29,749 nt of DNA, from positions 1 through 29,749 of the forward strand of contig NZ_CAJUCP010000030.1 in the NCBI RefSeq assembly GCF_910585425.1, in the 5' to 3' direction. Under the pieces are notes generated by a model. The model saw only the letters and a list, made by a program, of their open reading frames with translations. It was not told the DNA's origin and did no database searches. A program made the translations under genes and the position numbers. Positions 1 to 8,073 of this stretch are shown in pieces. Source of the stretch: an uncultured Acetatifactor sp. Lineage in GTDB: Bacteria; Bacillota; Clostridia; Lachnospirales; Lachnospiraceae. How positions within the stretch are numbered: position 1 is the first letter of the stretch; every line of letters starts with the position of its first letter.

Positions 1-25
1 GGTTCTGTGAAATTGCAAATTGTGA

Positions 26-55
26 TTGACAGGGCAGGGGGATGTCGTCTATAAT
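26..55 (+). promoter_or_regulatory. Sigma-A promoter of the ABC-F leader
   Basis: A perfect -35 TTGACA (26-31) and a perfect -10 TATAAT (50-55) are separated by 18 bases. It points at the uORF at 93 and the ABC-F gene at 514, so the mRNA would have a 5' leader of about 450 bases. Confidence 0.8.
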
Positions 56-83
56 GAAGAAAAGTTTTTAAAATACAGAAAGG

Positions 84-214
84 GCGTACGGAATGATTAT
101 TATTATTCGATAAGGACTCAATCAGGCAAGGGAAACGGAGAAAGGGAGAGGGAAGCCTCTTTCTTTTGGATGCTGAGATTCGGGGATTATCACTAATAAT
201 CATTTTGCTTACGC
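84..214 (+). promoter_or_regulatory. Structured leader: long-range stem enclosing the uORF
   Basis: Bases 84-88 (GCGTA) pair with 210-214 (TACGC) and 92-101 (AATGATTATT) pair with 195-204 (AATAATCATT). A local stem 141-151/156-166, with a GAAG loop and several G-T pairs, lies inside. Alternatively 185-190 pairs with 196-201, which would compete with the long-range stem. GAGGGA at 148-153 is complementary to TCCCTC in the terminator arm (485-490), so it could act as an anti-terminator. These are pairings seen by eye, without energy calculation. Confidence 0.45.
93..113 (+). CDS. Putative regulatory leader peptide MIIIIR
   Basis: A six-codon reading frame (ATG, four ATT, CGA, TAA) follows a purine-rich AGAAAGGG (77-84) at eight bases spacing, about 35 bases downstream of a strong promoter. 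Its start region (92-101) can pair perfectly with 195-204, and 84-88 pairs with 210-214. Leader peptides of this size precede many Erm and ABC-F antibiotic resistance genes, where a drug-stalled ribosome changes the folding of the leader. The same role is inferred here from position and structure. No specific known leader was recognised. Confidence 0.5.
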   Translation: MIIIIR

Positions 215-303
215 TTATAGAATCATTTTTCCGGAACGGTAAGTGCGGGCTGCCTGCTATGCACTGGCAGGGAGACAGGGGCAGGCTGAAAGGCGATGGG
301 AGG

Positions 304-377
304 CTGGACGGATAATTTGAGGTTCGGCAGCCGGTTGGAGACTGGACGGATAGCTGGAAGTTCGGCCGCCGTTTGGA
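304..377 (+). repeat. Two tandem imperfect 38-bp repeats in the ABC-F leader
   Basis: CTGGACGGATA at 304-314 recurs at 342-352. The following GTTCGGC, GCCG and TTGGA blocks also recur, giving a period of 38 bases over two copies. The stretch 230-480 has no convincing gene and is GC-rich. The repeat may be a simple duplication in the untranslated leader. Confidence 0.6.
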
Positions 378-431
378 CATCGGAAAGCCGACCGCAGATT
401 GGTCCCGGAAATGCCATGAAAGGTCAGCCGC

Positions 432-449
432 CCTGTTGCGGACAACAGG
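432..449 (+). promoter_or_regulatory. Perfect 7-bp hairpin in the leader
   Basis: CCTGTTG (432-438) and CAACAGG (443-449) form a perfect stem with a CGGA loop, 33 bases before the terminator hairpin. There is no T-run after it, so it is not itself a terminator. It may be part of the attenuator fold. Confidence 0.5.
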
Positions 450-482
450 CCGTCAAGCGAAATGCAGGACATAGATTAGGAT

Positions 483-513
483 AATCCCTCTGAAGGACAG
501 GAGGGATTTTTTT
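483..513 (+). terminator. Intrinsic terminator/attenuator overlapping the ABC-F RBS
   Basis: AATCCCTC (483-490) and GAGGGATT (501-508) form a perfect 8-bp stem with a 10-base loop, and seven T residues run from 507 to 513. The start codon of the ABC-F gene follows immediately at 514. The only good Shine-Dalgarno sequence, AGGAGGG (499-505), lies in the 3' arm. The same hairpin would therefore stop transcription and also hide the RBS in any read-through RNA, as expected for a conditional attenuator. Confidence 0.75.
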
Positions 514-2064
514 ATGCAGCAGAAATTATTGATGCAGGCGGAACATATCGCCTTAAGCTTCGGGGAACAGAAAGTCCTGGACATTGACCGGTTCGCGGTA
601 TACCAGGGGGAGCGCATCGGCCTGGTGGGGGCCAACGGCGCGGGCAAGACCACTTTGCTGCGGGTGCTGGCCGGGGAGCTGGAGCCGGATGCGGGTACCG
701 TGAAGGTCATGTGCGACACCCATTTCTTCCGGCAGTTCTCGGAGGGGATAGACCCTTTTGAGCTGGACGGGAAGGAGATGAAGGCCCTGCAGATCCAGGA
801 CAAAGTATGGCAGGAGACCGTCAGCGGAGGCGAGGACACCAGGATGCGGCTGGCCTGGATGTTCAGCAGCGGGAAGAACCTGGTGTTCCTGGACGAGCCC
901 ACGGCCAATCTGGACATGGAGGGAATCGCCCTTTTGAAGCATAAGCTCCTGGAGCTGGATACCATGGTCATCGTCAGCCATGACCGGGCGCTCTTGAACG
1001 CCATCTGTACCAGGATAGTGGAGATTCGGGAGGGAAAGCTGTCCGAATATGAGGGAAACTATGACGATTACACCCGGCTGAGGGAACAGGCTGTCCAAAG
1101 GCAGTGGACAGAATACGAGAATTACACCAGCGAGAAGAGAAGACTGGAAAAGGTCTACCAGCAGAAAAAGCAGAAGGCCGCCTCCATCGAAAAGCTGCCC
1201 AAGGGCATGAGTCCCAGGGAGGCGAAGCTGCGCAATTTCGTCTCCAGGCACCCCAAGGATGCCAAGGCCGGGAGGATGGAGTCCTCCGCCAAAAATGTGC
1301 TGGAGCGGCTGGAGCATATGGAGGTAAAGGAAAAGCCCAGAGAGCTGCCCAAAATGCGCCCGGACTTCCGGCTCACCAATCCGCCGGAGAACGCGGTGGT
1401 GATCAAGGGGGAGGGCATCTGCTTCTCCTATGATGACGGCGGGGAGATTTTCCGGGACGCCTCTTTCCAGATTCGGAACCGGAGCCGGGTGGCTGTGGTG
1501 GGGGCCAACGGCGCGGGCAAGACCACGCTCTTAAAGCTGATTCGTCAGGAATATCCTCTGGAAAAGGGCTCCATCTACGTGGTGCCAAAGGCCGCCATCG
1601 GGCTGCTGGACCAGAACATGGCCTCCATAGACTACGAGAAGACCGTCCTGGAGAACGTGATGGAGGACAGCGTGCAGAATGAAAGCATAGCCCGGACAAT
1701 TCTGGCCAGGCTCCTTTTGTCCGCCCAGGACATCCGCAAAAGGGCAGGCGTCCTCTCCGGCGGGGAGCGGATCAAGCTGGCTTTCGCCAAGCTGTTCGTG
1801 GGCAGGGCCAACCTGTTGATTTTGGACGAACCCACCAATTACCTGGACATCCCCTCGGTGGAGGCCCTGGAGGAGATGTTCGCGGAGTATGAGGGGGTTC
1901 TGGTGTTCGTTTCCCACGACGAGGCGTTCATCCGGGCCTGCGCCACGGAGATTCTGGAGGTAAAGGACGGCAGGACCATAAACTGCCTGGGCACGCCGGA
2001 GGAATACTTCGCCCGGGGTTTTCGGAGAGAAAGAGAGGGAAATGCCAGTTCTGTGCCCAGGTGA
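514..2064 (+). CDS. ABC-F ATPase, probable antibiotic-resistance ribosomal protection protein
   Basis: A 516-residue soluble protein with two ABC ATPase domains and no membrane segment. Domain 1 has Walker A GANGAGKTT (39-47), signature SGGE (104-107) and Walker B LVFLDEP (123-129). Domain 2 has GANGAGKTT (330-338), LSGGE (414-418) and LLILDEP (434-440). Both catalytic glutamates are present. The inter-domain linker, about 185-285, is long, basic and helical, and ABC1 is short without an arm insertion. That architecture is typical of resistance ABC-F proteins (Vga, Lsa, CplR types), which enter the ribosomal E site and displace PLS-type antibiotics. ATG 514 is chosen because of AGGAGGG at 499-505. 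The attenuated leader upstream supports a drug-inducible resistance role over a housekeeping one. The exact subfamily and drug range are not visible. Confidence 0.85.
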   Translation: MQQKLLMQAEHIALSFGEQKVLDIDRFAVYQGERIGLVGANGAGKTTLLRVLAGELEPDAGTVKVMCDTHFFRQFSEGIDPFELDGKEMKALQIQDKVWQETVSGGEDTRMRLAWMFSSGKNLVFLDEPTANLDMEGIALLKHKLLELDTMVIVSHDRALLNAICTRIVEIREGKLSEYEGNYDDYTRLREQAVQRQWTEYENYTSEKRRLEKVYQQKKQKAASIEKLPKGMSPREAKLRNFVSRHPKDAKAGRMESSAKNVLERLEHMEVKEKPRELPKMRPDFRLTNPPENAVVIKGEGICFSYDDGGEIFRDASFQIRNRSRVAVVGANGAGKTTLLKLIRQEYPLEKGSIYVVPKAAIGLLDQNMASIDYEKTVLENVMEDSVQNESIARTILARLLLSAQDIRKRAGVLSGGERIKLAFAKLFVGRANLLILDEPTNYLDIPSVEALEEMFAEYEGVLVFVSHDEAFIRACATEILEVKDGRTINCLGTPEEYFARGFRREREGNASSVPR

Positions 2065-2147
2065 AAGCGAAGCATCAGTGCAGCGAAAAAATGGAGTACA
2101 GCGTCTGCAGCTGGGAGAGGGGCTGGAACCCGGCGCCACATGTCTGA

Positions 2148-3056
2148 TTAAGTCTGTGAGGCCTTGTGGCTGCAAAGCATCTCTGTGAAAGCCTCGATGC
2201 TGTCTGCTTTGGCGGCAAGTTTATGGTATCTTCTCAAAGTATCGGAATCGGCGCATTGGAGCTCTTCTTTCAAAGATTCCGGAATCTCGCCGTAATCCTC
2301 CAAAAGCTCAAGGATAGACTGGATTCTGGTATCCTGTGCCGCCTCCTGTGCCGCCTCTTTTCGCTCGTAAGCAAGGAATTCCTCAAATCGCATATACTCC
2401 TCCTTTATCTCCGGCGCAGTCTTTACCCTGCTGACATAACCGTGGAGCTCTTTTGTAGTGTCGTCCATGGCATTGTCGGCAGTGCTGTGGTGCAGATACT
2501 GCAGCATGGTCTTGATATTTCCATTGCCGCCTTTCGTACCGCCGGTATAGAAATAAATGAATTTCAGCCCGTCCTCATACTTCAGCCCTTCCACCTCAGT
2601 ACAGCAGTTCTCAAAGGTATACATCATGTAATCATACCCGAAAGGATCGAAGTTGAGAATCGTGATGACGAAAAGGTTCGGCATCCGGGAGAAATCGTCG
2701 TCGCCCCGCTTCATATAGCGGGAATCCATTTTTGCCTGGTAGAAACGGTTGTGCCTGGGCAGGTGGAGGTTCTTCTGCAGATGGGGCTCCAGGTCATAGA
2801 CATTGGCGAGCCGTGTCCCGTCCCCGCTTTCCGGTTCCTCCACCTTTACATCCATCCGTATCCCGCGGTATCTGGGGTTCTGCGCGGGCAGGGTATACTG
2901 CGCCACGACCTTGACCTTTCCAATCTTGCGCTGGAGCAGCACGGAGAGCACTTTCCGGCAGAAAGCCTCCCCCACTTCCTGGTTCATGGCGATAGCATTC
3001 ATAAGGAAATTGTCCAGGACATCCAGTTCCTCAAAGGGCTTGTTGCTGTAGCTCAT
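2148..3056 (-). CDS. Rpn-type PD-(D/E)XK nuclease family protein (putative transposase/recombination-promoting nuclease)
   Basis: 302 residues from the ATG at 3056, chosen because AGGAGG stands seven bases upstream. The open frame extends further 5' but without an RBS. The N-terminal half carries the family pattern: RYRGIRMDVKVE with Asp69, then VYDLEPHLQ with Glu90, then RFYQAKMD with Gln107. This matches the acidic and Gln motifs of PD-(D/E)XK proteins annotated as Rpn or 'nuclease family transposase', which are abundant in Lachnospiraceae. The C-terminal third is helical and acidic, as usual for the family. Such proteins are DNA endonucleases that promote RecA-independent recombination in E. 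coli (family knowledge). A long leader separates it from its promoter. No inverted repeats of a transposon flank it. Confidence 0.8.
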   Translation of the reverse strand: MSYSNKPFEELDVLDNFLMNAIAMNQEVGEAFCRKVLSVLLQRKIGKVKVVAQYTLPAQNPRYRGIRMDVKVEEPESGDGTRLANVYDLEPHLQKNLHLPRHNRFYQAKMDSRYMKRGDDDFSRMPNLFVITILNFDPFGYDYMMYTFENCCTEVEGLKYEDGLKFIYFYTGGTKGGNGNIKTMLQYLHHSTADNAMDDTTKELHGYVSRVKTAPEIKEEYMRFEEFLAYERKEAAQEAAQDTRIQSILELLEDYGEIPESLKEELQCADSDTLRRYHKLAAKADSIEAFTEMLCSHKASQT

Positions 3057-3285
3057 AATATCCTCCTGTTCCGGCAGGCGGCATGGGTATGATCTCCACC
3101 CGTTTCGGTCAGGGACTGTAGCATGCAAAAGAGCGGGAGTCGTTATGAACCGAAAATCCGCACAGGTGCTTTTCCCATGGCCTGCCAACGATTTGGTTTG
3201 ATTGCTGTGAAAATGTCGGCGAGATGCCATTGGATAACCCGCGCTGCGGGGTATGCTGATTTTCACATGTGTTTCAGATGAGTCC

Positions 3286-3313
3286 ATTATATCAGAATAT
3301 CGGTGCTTGTCAA
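3286..3313 (-). promoter_or_regulatory. Sigma-A promoter of the Rpn-type gene
   Basis: On the minus strand TTGACA (3313-3308) and TATAAT (3291-3286) are separated by 16 bases, both perfect. The start codon is at 3056, leaving a leader of about 220 bases. That leader includes a GC-rich hairpin near 3238-3252. The rest of 3057-3280 shows no gene. Confidence 0.75.
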
Positions 3314-3334
3314 CAATGAGTTTATACAAAATGC

Positions 3335-3363
3335 TTGATAAAGGGTTCCGTCTCGTCTATAAT
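3335..3363 (+). promoter_or_regulatory. Sigma-A promoter of the DUF4143 ATPase gene
   Basis: TTGATA (3335-3340), 17 bases, TATAAT (3358-3363), then GGGAG (3386-3390) before the ATG at 3399. It stands back to back with the minus-strand promoter; the two -35 boxes are only 21 bases apart. Confidence 0.75.
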
Positions 3364-3398
3364 AATATTATATATTAAAATAGTCGGGAGAGCTGGGC

Positions 3399-4622
3399 AT
3401 GTATATACAGAGACATATGGAAGAAACGGTTGAGAAGCTGTCAAAGATGTTCGGCGCGGTTCTGGTCTCCGGGCCGCGCCAGGTGGGGAAGACTACCATG
3501 CTGCAGGGAATGACAGAGGATGCGGAATACGTGACCCTGGACGATCCCTTGCTGTTGACCAGCGCCATAGAGACCGGAACCACATTTTTTAAGGACAATC
3601 CGCCCCCGATTTTCCTTGACGAGGTCCAGAAAGCGCCGAACCTGTTCCCGCAGATAAAGCTTCTGCTGGACAAGGACAGGAAGAAGGGACAGTTCTTCCT
3701 GTGCGGATCCCAATCCTTCCAGATGATGAAGAATGTCAGCGAATCTCTGGCCGGACGGCTGGGAATCGCCATGCTGCAGGGGCTTTCCATGCGCGAGAAG
3801 TATGGCTGTCGGTTTCGGGAGGCGTTCGTCCCCACGGAGGCGTATCTTGCGGCGCGCAGAGAGGAGCTTAAGGATATTGTGTATGCGGATATCTGGGAGA
3901 ACATCCATCGGGGCAGCATGCCGGAGCTGTACGCGAATCCTGACTTTGACTGGCAGATGTTCTATGGGGCTTATGTCAGGACGTATATAGAACGGGATGT
4001 GCGGGAGCTGACCCAGGTAGGGGATGAGGTAAAGTTCACGAAGTTCATGGCGGTGATGGCTGCCAGGATAGGGCAGCTTTTGAACCTGAGCGCTGTGGCA
4101 AGCGACGTGGGAATCAGCCAGCCCACAGCCGACAGATGGCTTTCCATCCTGACGGCTTCGAATATCGTCTATCTGCTGCAGCCTTATTCCAACAATCTGG
4201 CAAAACGCGCTGTCAAGACACCGAAGCTTTACTTTTTGGATACGGGACTTGCCGCATATCTCACAAAGTGGAACGGGGTGGAAGTGCTGAAGAACGGTGC
4301 CATGGCCGGTGCCTTTTTTGAGAGCTTCGTAGTTTCGGAGGTGTTGAAGAGCTATTATAATCAGGGCGTGCTGGATCCTCCGCTTTATTTTTATCGGGAT
4401 AAAGACCAGAGGGAAATCGACCTGCTGGTGGCGGAGGGAGACGTGCTGTATCCGCTGGAAATCAAGAAGCATGCCGACCCGAAAGTGAACGACATCACGG
4501 CTTTCGACGTACTGGAAAAGCTGCCGGGAGTCAGGAGGGGGTCTGGCGGCGTGATTTGCACGTATGACAGGATGGTGACGCTGAAAGGGCAGGATAGGGT
4601 CATCCCGGTGGGCTATCTCTAG
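3399..4622 (+). CDS. AAA+ ATPase with C-terminal DUF4143 domain
   Basis: 407 residues. Walker A GPRQVGKT (25-32), Walker B IFLDEVQ (71-77), sensor-like LCGSQS (101-106) and SLAGR (116-120) define the AAA_14-type core. A winged-helix-like section follows at about 220-262. The C-terminal DUF4143 region has FFESF (Glu308), QREIDLLV (Glu339, Asp341) and LEIKKH (Glu354, Lys356), a PD-(D/E)XK-like arrangement. This combination is very common in anaerobic bacteria and archaea. Its biological role is not established, although association with mobile or defence regions is often seen. ATG 3399 has GGGAG eight bases upstream. It is transcribed divergently from the Rpn-type nuclease gene. Confidence 0.9.
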   Translation: MYIQRHMEETVEKLSKMFGAVLVSGPRQVGKTTMLQGMTEDAEYVTLDDPLLLTSAIETGTTFFKDNPPPIFLDEVQKAPNLFPQIKLLLDKDRKKGQFFLCGSQSFQMMKNVSESLAGRLGIAMLQGLSMREKYGCRFREAFVPTEAYLAARREELKDIVYADIWENIHRGSMPELYANPDFDWQMFYGAYVRTYIERDVRELTQVGDEVKFTKFMAVMAARIGQLLNLSAVASDVGISQPTADRWLSILTASNIVYLLQPYSNNLAKRAVKTPKLYFLDTGLAAYLTKWNGVEVLKNGAMAGAFFESFVVSEVLKSYYNQGVLDPPLYFYRDKDQREIDLLVAEGDVLYPLEIKKHADPKVNDITAFDVLEKLPGVRRGSGGVICTYDRMVTLKGQDRVIPVGYL

Positions 4623-4808
4623 GGGGCTTTGCAGAGCCGTTTTCTCTAACTTCAATATCTTGCTGTATGCAGCAACATAGATCAAAATAGAAAATGAGGA
4701 TTCAGGGTGAAATGGCGTGGAAACCTTTTGGCAGATATGTTACACTATATACTATATCAGATTAGAATGGCATGAAAATATCAGATGTATAGGATAGGAA
4801 GAAAACAT

Positions 4809-6956
4809 ATGGCTAAGCTATTCTCTTCAAAAGAAGCTAAAAAGCTTGTGGAGCGGCATCAAAAGCTATTAGATAGACTGGAAGCCGGAGGCAGAATTAC
4901 AGAAAACTATGTGAAAGTAATTCAGGATGCTACAAATCGTCTTGTTGCAGATGAGACCCTCAGAGTATTGAAGACAGTTCCCATAGAGGAAATCAATCGT
5001 GACAAACGTGGGATAAAGACCAAGCCACTGAGGGATTGCGGCTATGAAACGGTAGCAGACATTGCTGCCTCTTCGGTTTATGAGATTGCTTTAGTAAGGG
5101 GAATCAGTGAAGATACCGCATATACAATACATAGGATTGTCAGAGATATTGTCAGTTCTGCGCAGAAAACGATTAAGATTAGACTGAATTTGGATAAGAA
5201 AACACCGGAAAGCACCCGGATTGTAATAGCCGTGGTTCAGTATGACAGAAGTGTGCTTATTGAAAAAGCCTGTCGAAGTCTGATTACGGCAAATGATGGT
5301 ATGATTTCGGACGCTATAGATAATCTCGACTGTGCCGCAAATGGATTGAAGTGGCTTTTGTCATTCGGTGCGGGAAAGCAGCGTGCAATAGAGGCATATG
5401 AGCAGCTAAAGGTACTTTTGGAGGGTGAATATGGACAAAATGTACAAAGGGCGCTGACAGAAGTTGAGGAGCTTGAGAATGTTTCAGACATACAGGCATG
5501 GGAAGAGTTTGAAAGATATCCGGTAAGGTTTTTTAATATTCTGGAAAGCGTTGTTCCAGGCCTGCTGGGAAACGATGATTCTGTATATGGGCTTCCTGAA
5601 AACTTGGTGCGGGAAATTCAGGATGAATGTTTCTTTCCGGAGGGGCTGCTGTGCGAGCTGCGCAGATATCAGGAATGGGGCGTAAAGTATATACTCCATC
5701 AGGGGCGCGCGCTTCTGGGCGATGAGATGGGGCTTGGTAAAACTGTTCAGGCAATCGCAACGATGGTCTCTCTGAAAAATACGAATGCAACGCATTTTGT
5801 TGTTGTGTGTCCTGCCAGCGTAATTACAAACTGGTGCCGGGAAATCGGTCAGAAGAGCAAGCTGCGTGTTACGAAAGTACATGGAGCCAGACGTGAGGCG
5901 GCGCTTGTATCGTGGGTCAAATTGGGCGGCGTGGCAGTTACCACATATGAGACAACGGCTTATTTTGTATTGGGAAATGACTTCAAATTTTCTCTTATGG
6001 TGGTTGATGAAGCGCACTATATAAAGAATGCGAAAGCGCAAAGGTCAATTAATGTGCGAAAGCTTTGCGAACACACAGAAAGGCTTCTATTTATGACGGG
6101 CACTGCTCTCGAAAATAATGTTGATGAAATGGTTTCCCTGATTCAGATTCTGCGGCCTGACATTTTTTTAAGTATTCGCGGAATAAGCTTTATGGCAGCA
6201 GCCCAGCAGTTCAGAGAGCAAATCGCTCCGGTTTATTATCGCAGGAAACGTGAGGATGTTTTGACGGAGCTTCCGGAACTTGTCGAGAGCCGTGAATGGT
6301 GTATGCTTCTGAAAGAGGAAGAGGAAATCTATAAACGTACACTGCTTTCGAAAAATTATCAGGCGATTCGCCAGGTGTCTTGGAATGCAGGGAATTTGCG
6401 ATATTCTTCAAAAGCCAGGCGCATGTTGGAACTTGTGGCGGAGGCGAAGGCAGAGAATCGGAAAGTAATTGTCTTTTCTTATTTCCTGAATACAATACGA
6501 GGCGTATGCGAGATTTTGGGTAATCAATGTATGAATCCAATCAATGGCTCATTGAGTCCGCAAAGACGGCAGGAGATTATAGATGAGTTCAACATGGCTC
6601 CTGCGGGCACTGTGCTGGCAGCGCAGATTCAATCTGGAGGAACGGGCCTGAATATCCAATCGGCCAGTATGGTTATCATATGTGAACCTCAGCTTAAGCC
6701 GTCTATTGAAAATCAGGCTATTTCCAGGGCATATCGGATGGGCCAGACGCGGAATGTATTAGTATATCGGCTGCTGTGCGACAACACGGTAGATGAAAAG
6801 GTTACAGAAATTTTGGATCAGAAACAGAAAATTTTCGATGCTTTTGCGGATAAGTCTGTTGCTGCCCAGGAAAGTATTGAAGTGGATGATAAGACATTTG
6901 GAGATATTATTAAAGCGGAAATCGAGCGTATCAATGCAGAAGAGCAGGTTGGATAA
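4809..6956 (+). CDS. SNF2-family helicase/ATPase
   Basis: 715 residues from the ATG at 4809, which is preceded by AGGAAG. An in-frame ATG at 4785 lacks an RBS. The C-terminal 435 residues form a SNF2 motor: motif I DEMGLGKT (305-312), motif II DEAH (400-403), motif III TGTALEN (430-436), then GGTGLNIQSAS (610-620) and QAISRAYRMGQ (636-646). The N-terminal 280 residues hold no recognisable nuclease. Residues about 70-115 resemble a helix-hairpin-helix DNA-binding segment (LRDCGYETVADIAA, then VRGISEDTAYTIHRIV). SNF2 motors translocate on double-stranded DNA. The gene is visibly AT-richer than the flanks and runs directly into the Mre11-like and Rad50-like genes, which suggests a joint complex. 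Bases 4623-4808 are AT-rich and probably hold the promoter, but no clean hexamer pair was found. Confidence 0.9.
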   Translation: MAKLFSSKEAKKLVERHQKLLDRLEAGGRITENYVKVIQDATNRLVADETLRVLKTVPIEEINRDKRGIKTKPLRDCGYETVADIAASSVYEIALVRGISEDTAYTIHRIVRDIVSSAQKTIKIRLNLDKKTPESTRIVIAVVQYDRSVLIEKACRSLITANDGMISDAIDNLDCAANGLKWLLSFGAGKQRAIEAYEQLKVLLEGEYGQNVQRALTEVEELENVSDIQAWEEFERYPVRFFNILESVVPGLLGNDDSVYGLPENLVREIQDECFFPEGLLCELRRYQEWGVKYILHQGRALLGDEMGLGKTVQAIATMVSLKNTNATHFVVVCPASVITNWCREIGQKSKLRVTKVHGARREAALVSWVKLGGVAVTTYETTAYFVLGNDFKFSLMVVDEAHYIKNAKAQRSINVRKLCEHTERLLFMTGTALENNVDEMVSLIQILRPDIFLSIRGISFMAAAQQFREQIAPVYYRRKREDVLTELPELVESREWCMLLKEEEEIYKRTLLSKNYQAIRQVSWNAGNLRYSSKARRMLELVAEAKAENRKVIVFSYFLNTIRGVCEILGNQCMNPINGSLSPQRRQEIIDEFNMAPAGTVLAAQIQSGGTGLNIQSASMVIICEPQLKPSIENQAISRAYRMGQTRNVLVYRLLCDNTVDEKVTEILDQKQKIFDAFADKSVAAQESIEVDDKTFGDIIKAEIERINAEEQVG

Positions 6957-6999
6957 GAGTATATCATGTTTTGTGTGAATGAGAGGAGATGAATTTTTT

Positions 7000-8073
7000 A
7001 TGAAACTGATTCATTGTGCAGACATCCATCTGGATTCTCGGATGGAGACACACTTGACAAGCGAACAGGCATCTATAAGGAATACCGAGATTATCAGGTC
7101 ATTTATTCGTATGACAGAGTATGCGGAAAAAAATGGCGTCCGTGCCGTAATAATTGCCGGCGATATGTTTGACGGAAAGCGCATCAGGGTGCGGACTGTT
7201 AATGAAATTGTCAGTGCAATGAGACGGACCCCGGATATCGACTATCTATATCTTGCGGGCAATCATGATGAAGCAGCGCATGCTTTTTCCGATATGGAAC
7301 TGCCGCAGAACTTTAAACAGTTCACGAAAAAGTGGGATACCTTTCTATATGAAGATGTTGCCGTTTCAGGGATAGAAATTTCATCCGATAATGCGGTTTC
7401 GCTATACAGAAATGTCCCTCATAAGGACAATTATATTAATGTTGTGGCGCTCCATGGGCAAATCGGAACTGAGTGCGGCGTTGATCGGGTCAATCTGAAG
7501 CTGCTGAAAGACAGGGGCATTGATTATCTTGCGTTGGGACATATTCATTCTTATAGCCTGGAACCATTGGATGAGAAAGGGGTATATTGTTATCCCGGGT
7601 GCCTGGAAGGGCGCGGCTTTGATGAATGCGGGGAAAAGGGCTTTATGCTGTTGACCACGGAGCGCGGAAAGATTGTACCAGAGTTTGTACCATTCTCCTG
7701 CCGCCAACTGCATCAAATGCCCATTGATATTACCGGTCTGGCAAAAAATGCGGAAATTGCAGAGAAGATGCGTTCCGTTGCGGAAAGTTTTAGCAGTGAT
7801 GACATGGTTGAGTACATTCTGACAGGATGCTATGATCCGATGACAGATATTGCAGTATCATATCTGCAAAATCTTGTGAAAGGAGATTTCTTTTTCACTA
7901 AAGTAAAAAATAAGAGCAGGATGGCCATTGACCCCGATAACTATAAAAATGATATCTCGCTCAAAGGAGAATTTATCAGACTTGTTCTTGCCAGTGATTC
8001 CAACGATGAGGACAAGGCCGCTATAATTAGGATTGGCATGGAGGCCTTATCAGGAGAGGAAATTGTGTTATGA
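7000..8073 (+). CDS. Mre11/SbcD-type (YhaO-like) metallophosphoesterase nuclease
   Basis: 357 residues from the ATG at 7000. AGGAG at 6984-6988 precedes it, while the in-frame ATG at 6979 has no RBS. The calcineurin-like metal motifs are complete: Asp8-x-His10 (CADIHLDS), GDMFD with Asp55, GNHD (87-90), His152 in LHGQ and GHIH (180-183). Members bind two Mn2+ ions and act as exo/endonucleases together with a Rad50-type ATPase. The stop codon overlaps the start of the next gene in ATGA, so the two are translationally coupled. That fits an obligate nuclease-ATPase complex, most like the YhaO/YhaN pair of Bacillus. The gap to the SNF2 stop is only 43 bases. Confidence 0.9.
   Translation: MKLIHCADIHLDSRMETHLTSEQASIRNTEIIRSFIRMTEYAEKNGVRAVIIAGDMFDGKRIRVRTVNEIVSAMRRTPDIDYLYLAGNHDEAAHAFSDMELPQNFKQFTKKWDTFLYEDVAVSGIEISSDNAVSLYRNVPHKDNYINVVALHGQIGTECGVDRVNLKLLKDRGIDYLALGHIHSYSLEPLDEKGVYCYPGCLEGRGFDECGEKGFMLLTTERGKIVPEFVPFSCRQLHQMPIDITGLAKNAEIAEKMRSVAESFSSDDMVEYILTGCYDPMTDIAVSYLQNLVKGDFFFTKVKNKSRMAIDPDNYKNDISLKGEFIRLVLASDSNDEDKAAIIRIGMEALSGEEIVL

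Noticed and set aside
230..480. Small protein frames in the ABC-F leader (for example 296-484)
   Set aside because: They lack an RBS, are Arg/Gly/Pro-rich in all frames and overlap structured leader RNA and direct repeats.
2065..2147. Terminator between the ABC-F and Rpn-type genes
   Set aside because: No stem followed by a T-run on either strand was visible in the 83 bases between the convergent genes.
2148..3056. Insertion sequence around the 'transposase'-type nuclease
   Set aside because: No terminal inverted repeats or target duplication flank it; these Rpn-type genes usually stand alone.
3057..3329. N-terminal extension of the Rpn-type protein to 3329
   Set aside because: The extension crosses the perfect promoter at 3286-3313 and is not like the family; the ATG at 3056 has a perfect RBS.
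3441..4685. Long minus-strand open frame opposite the DUF4143 ATPase
   Set aside because: The plus strand has full AAA and DUF4143 motifs and its own promoter; the minus frame is rich in His/Leu/Arg and has no recognisable domain.
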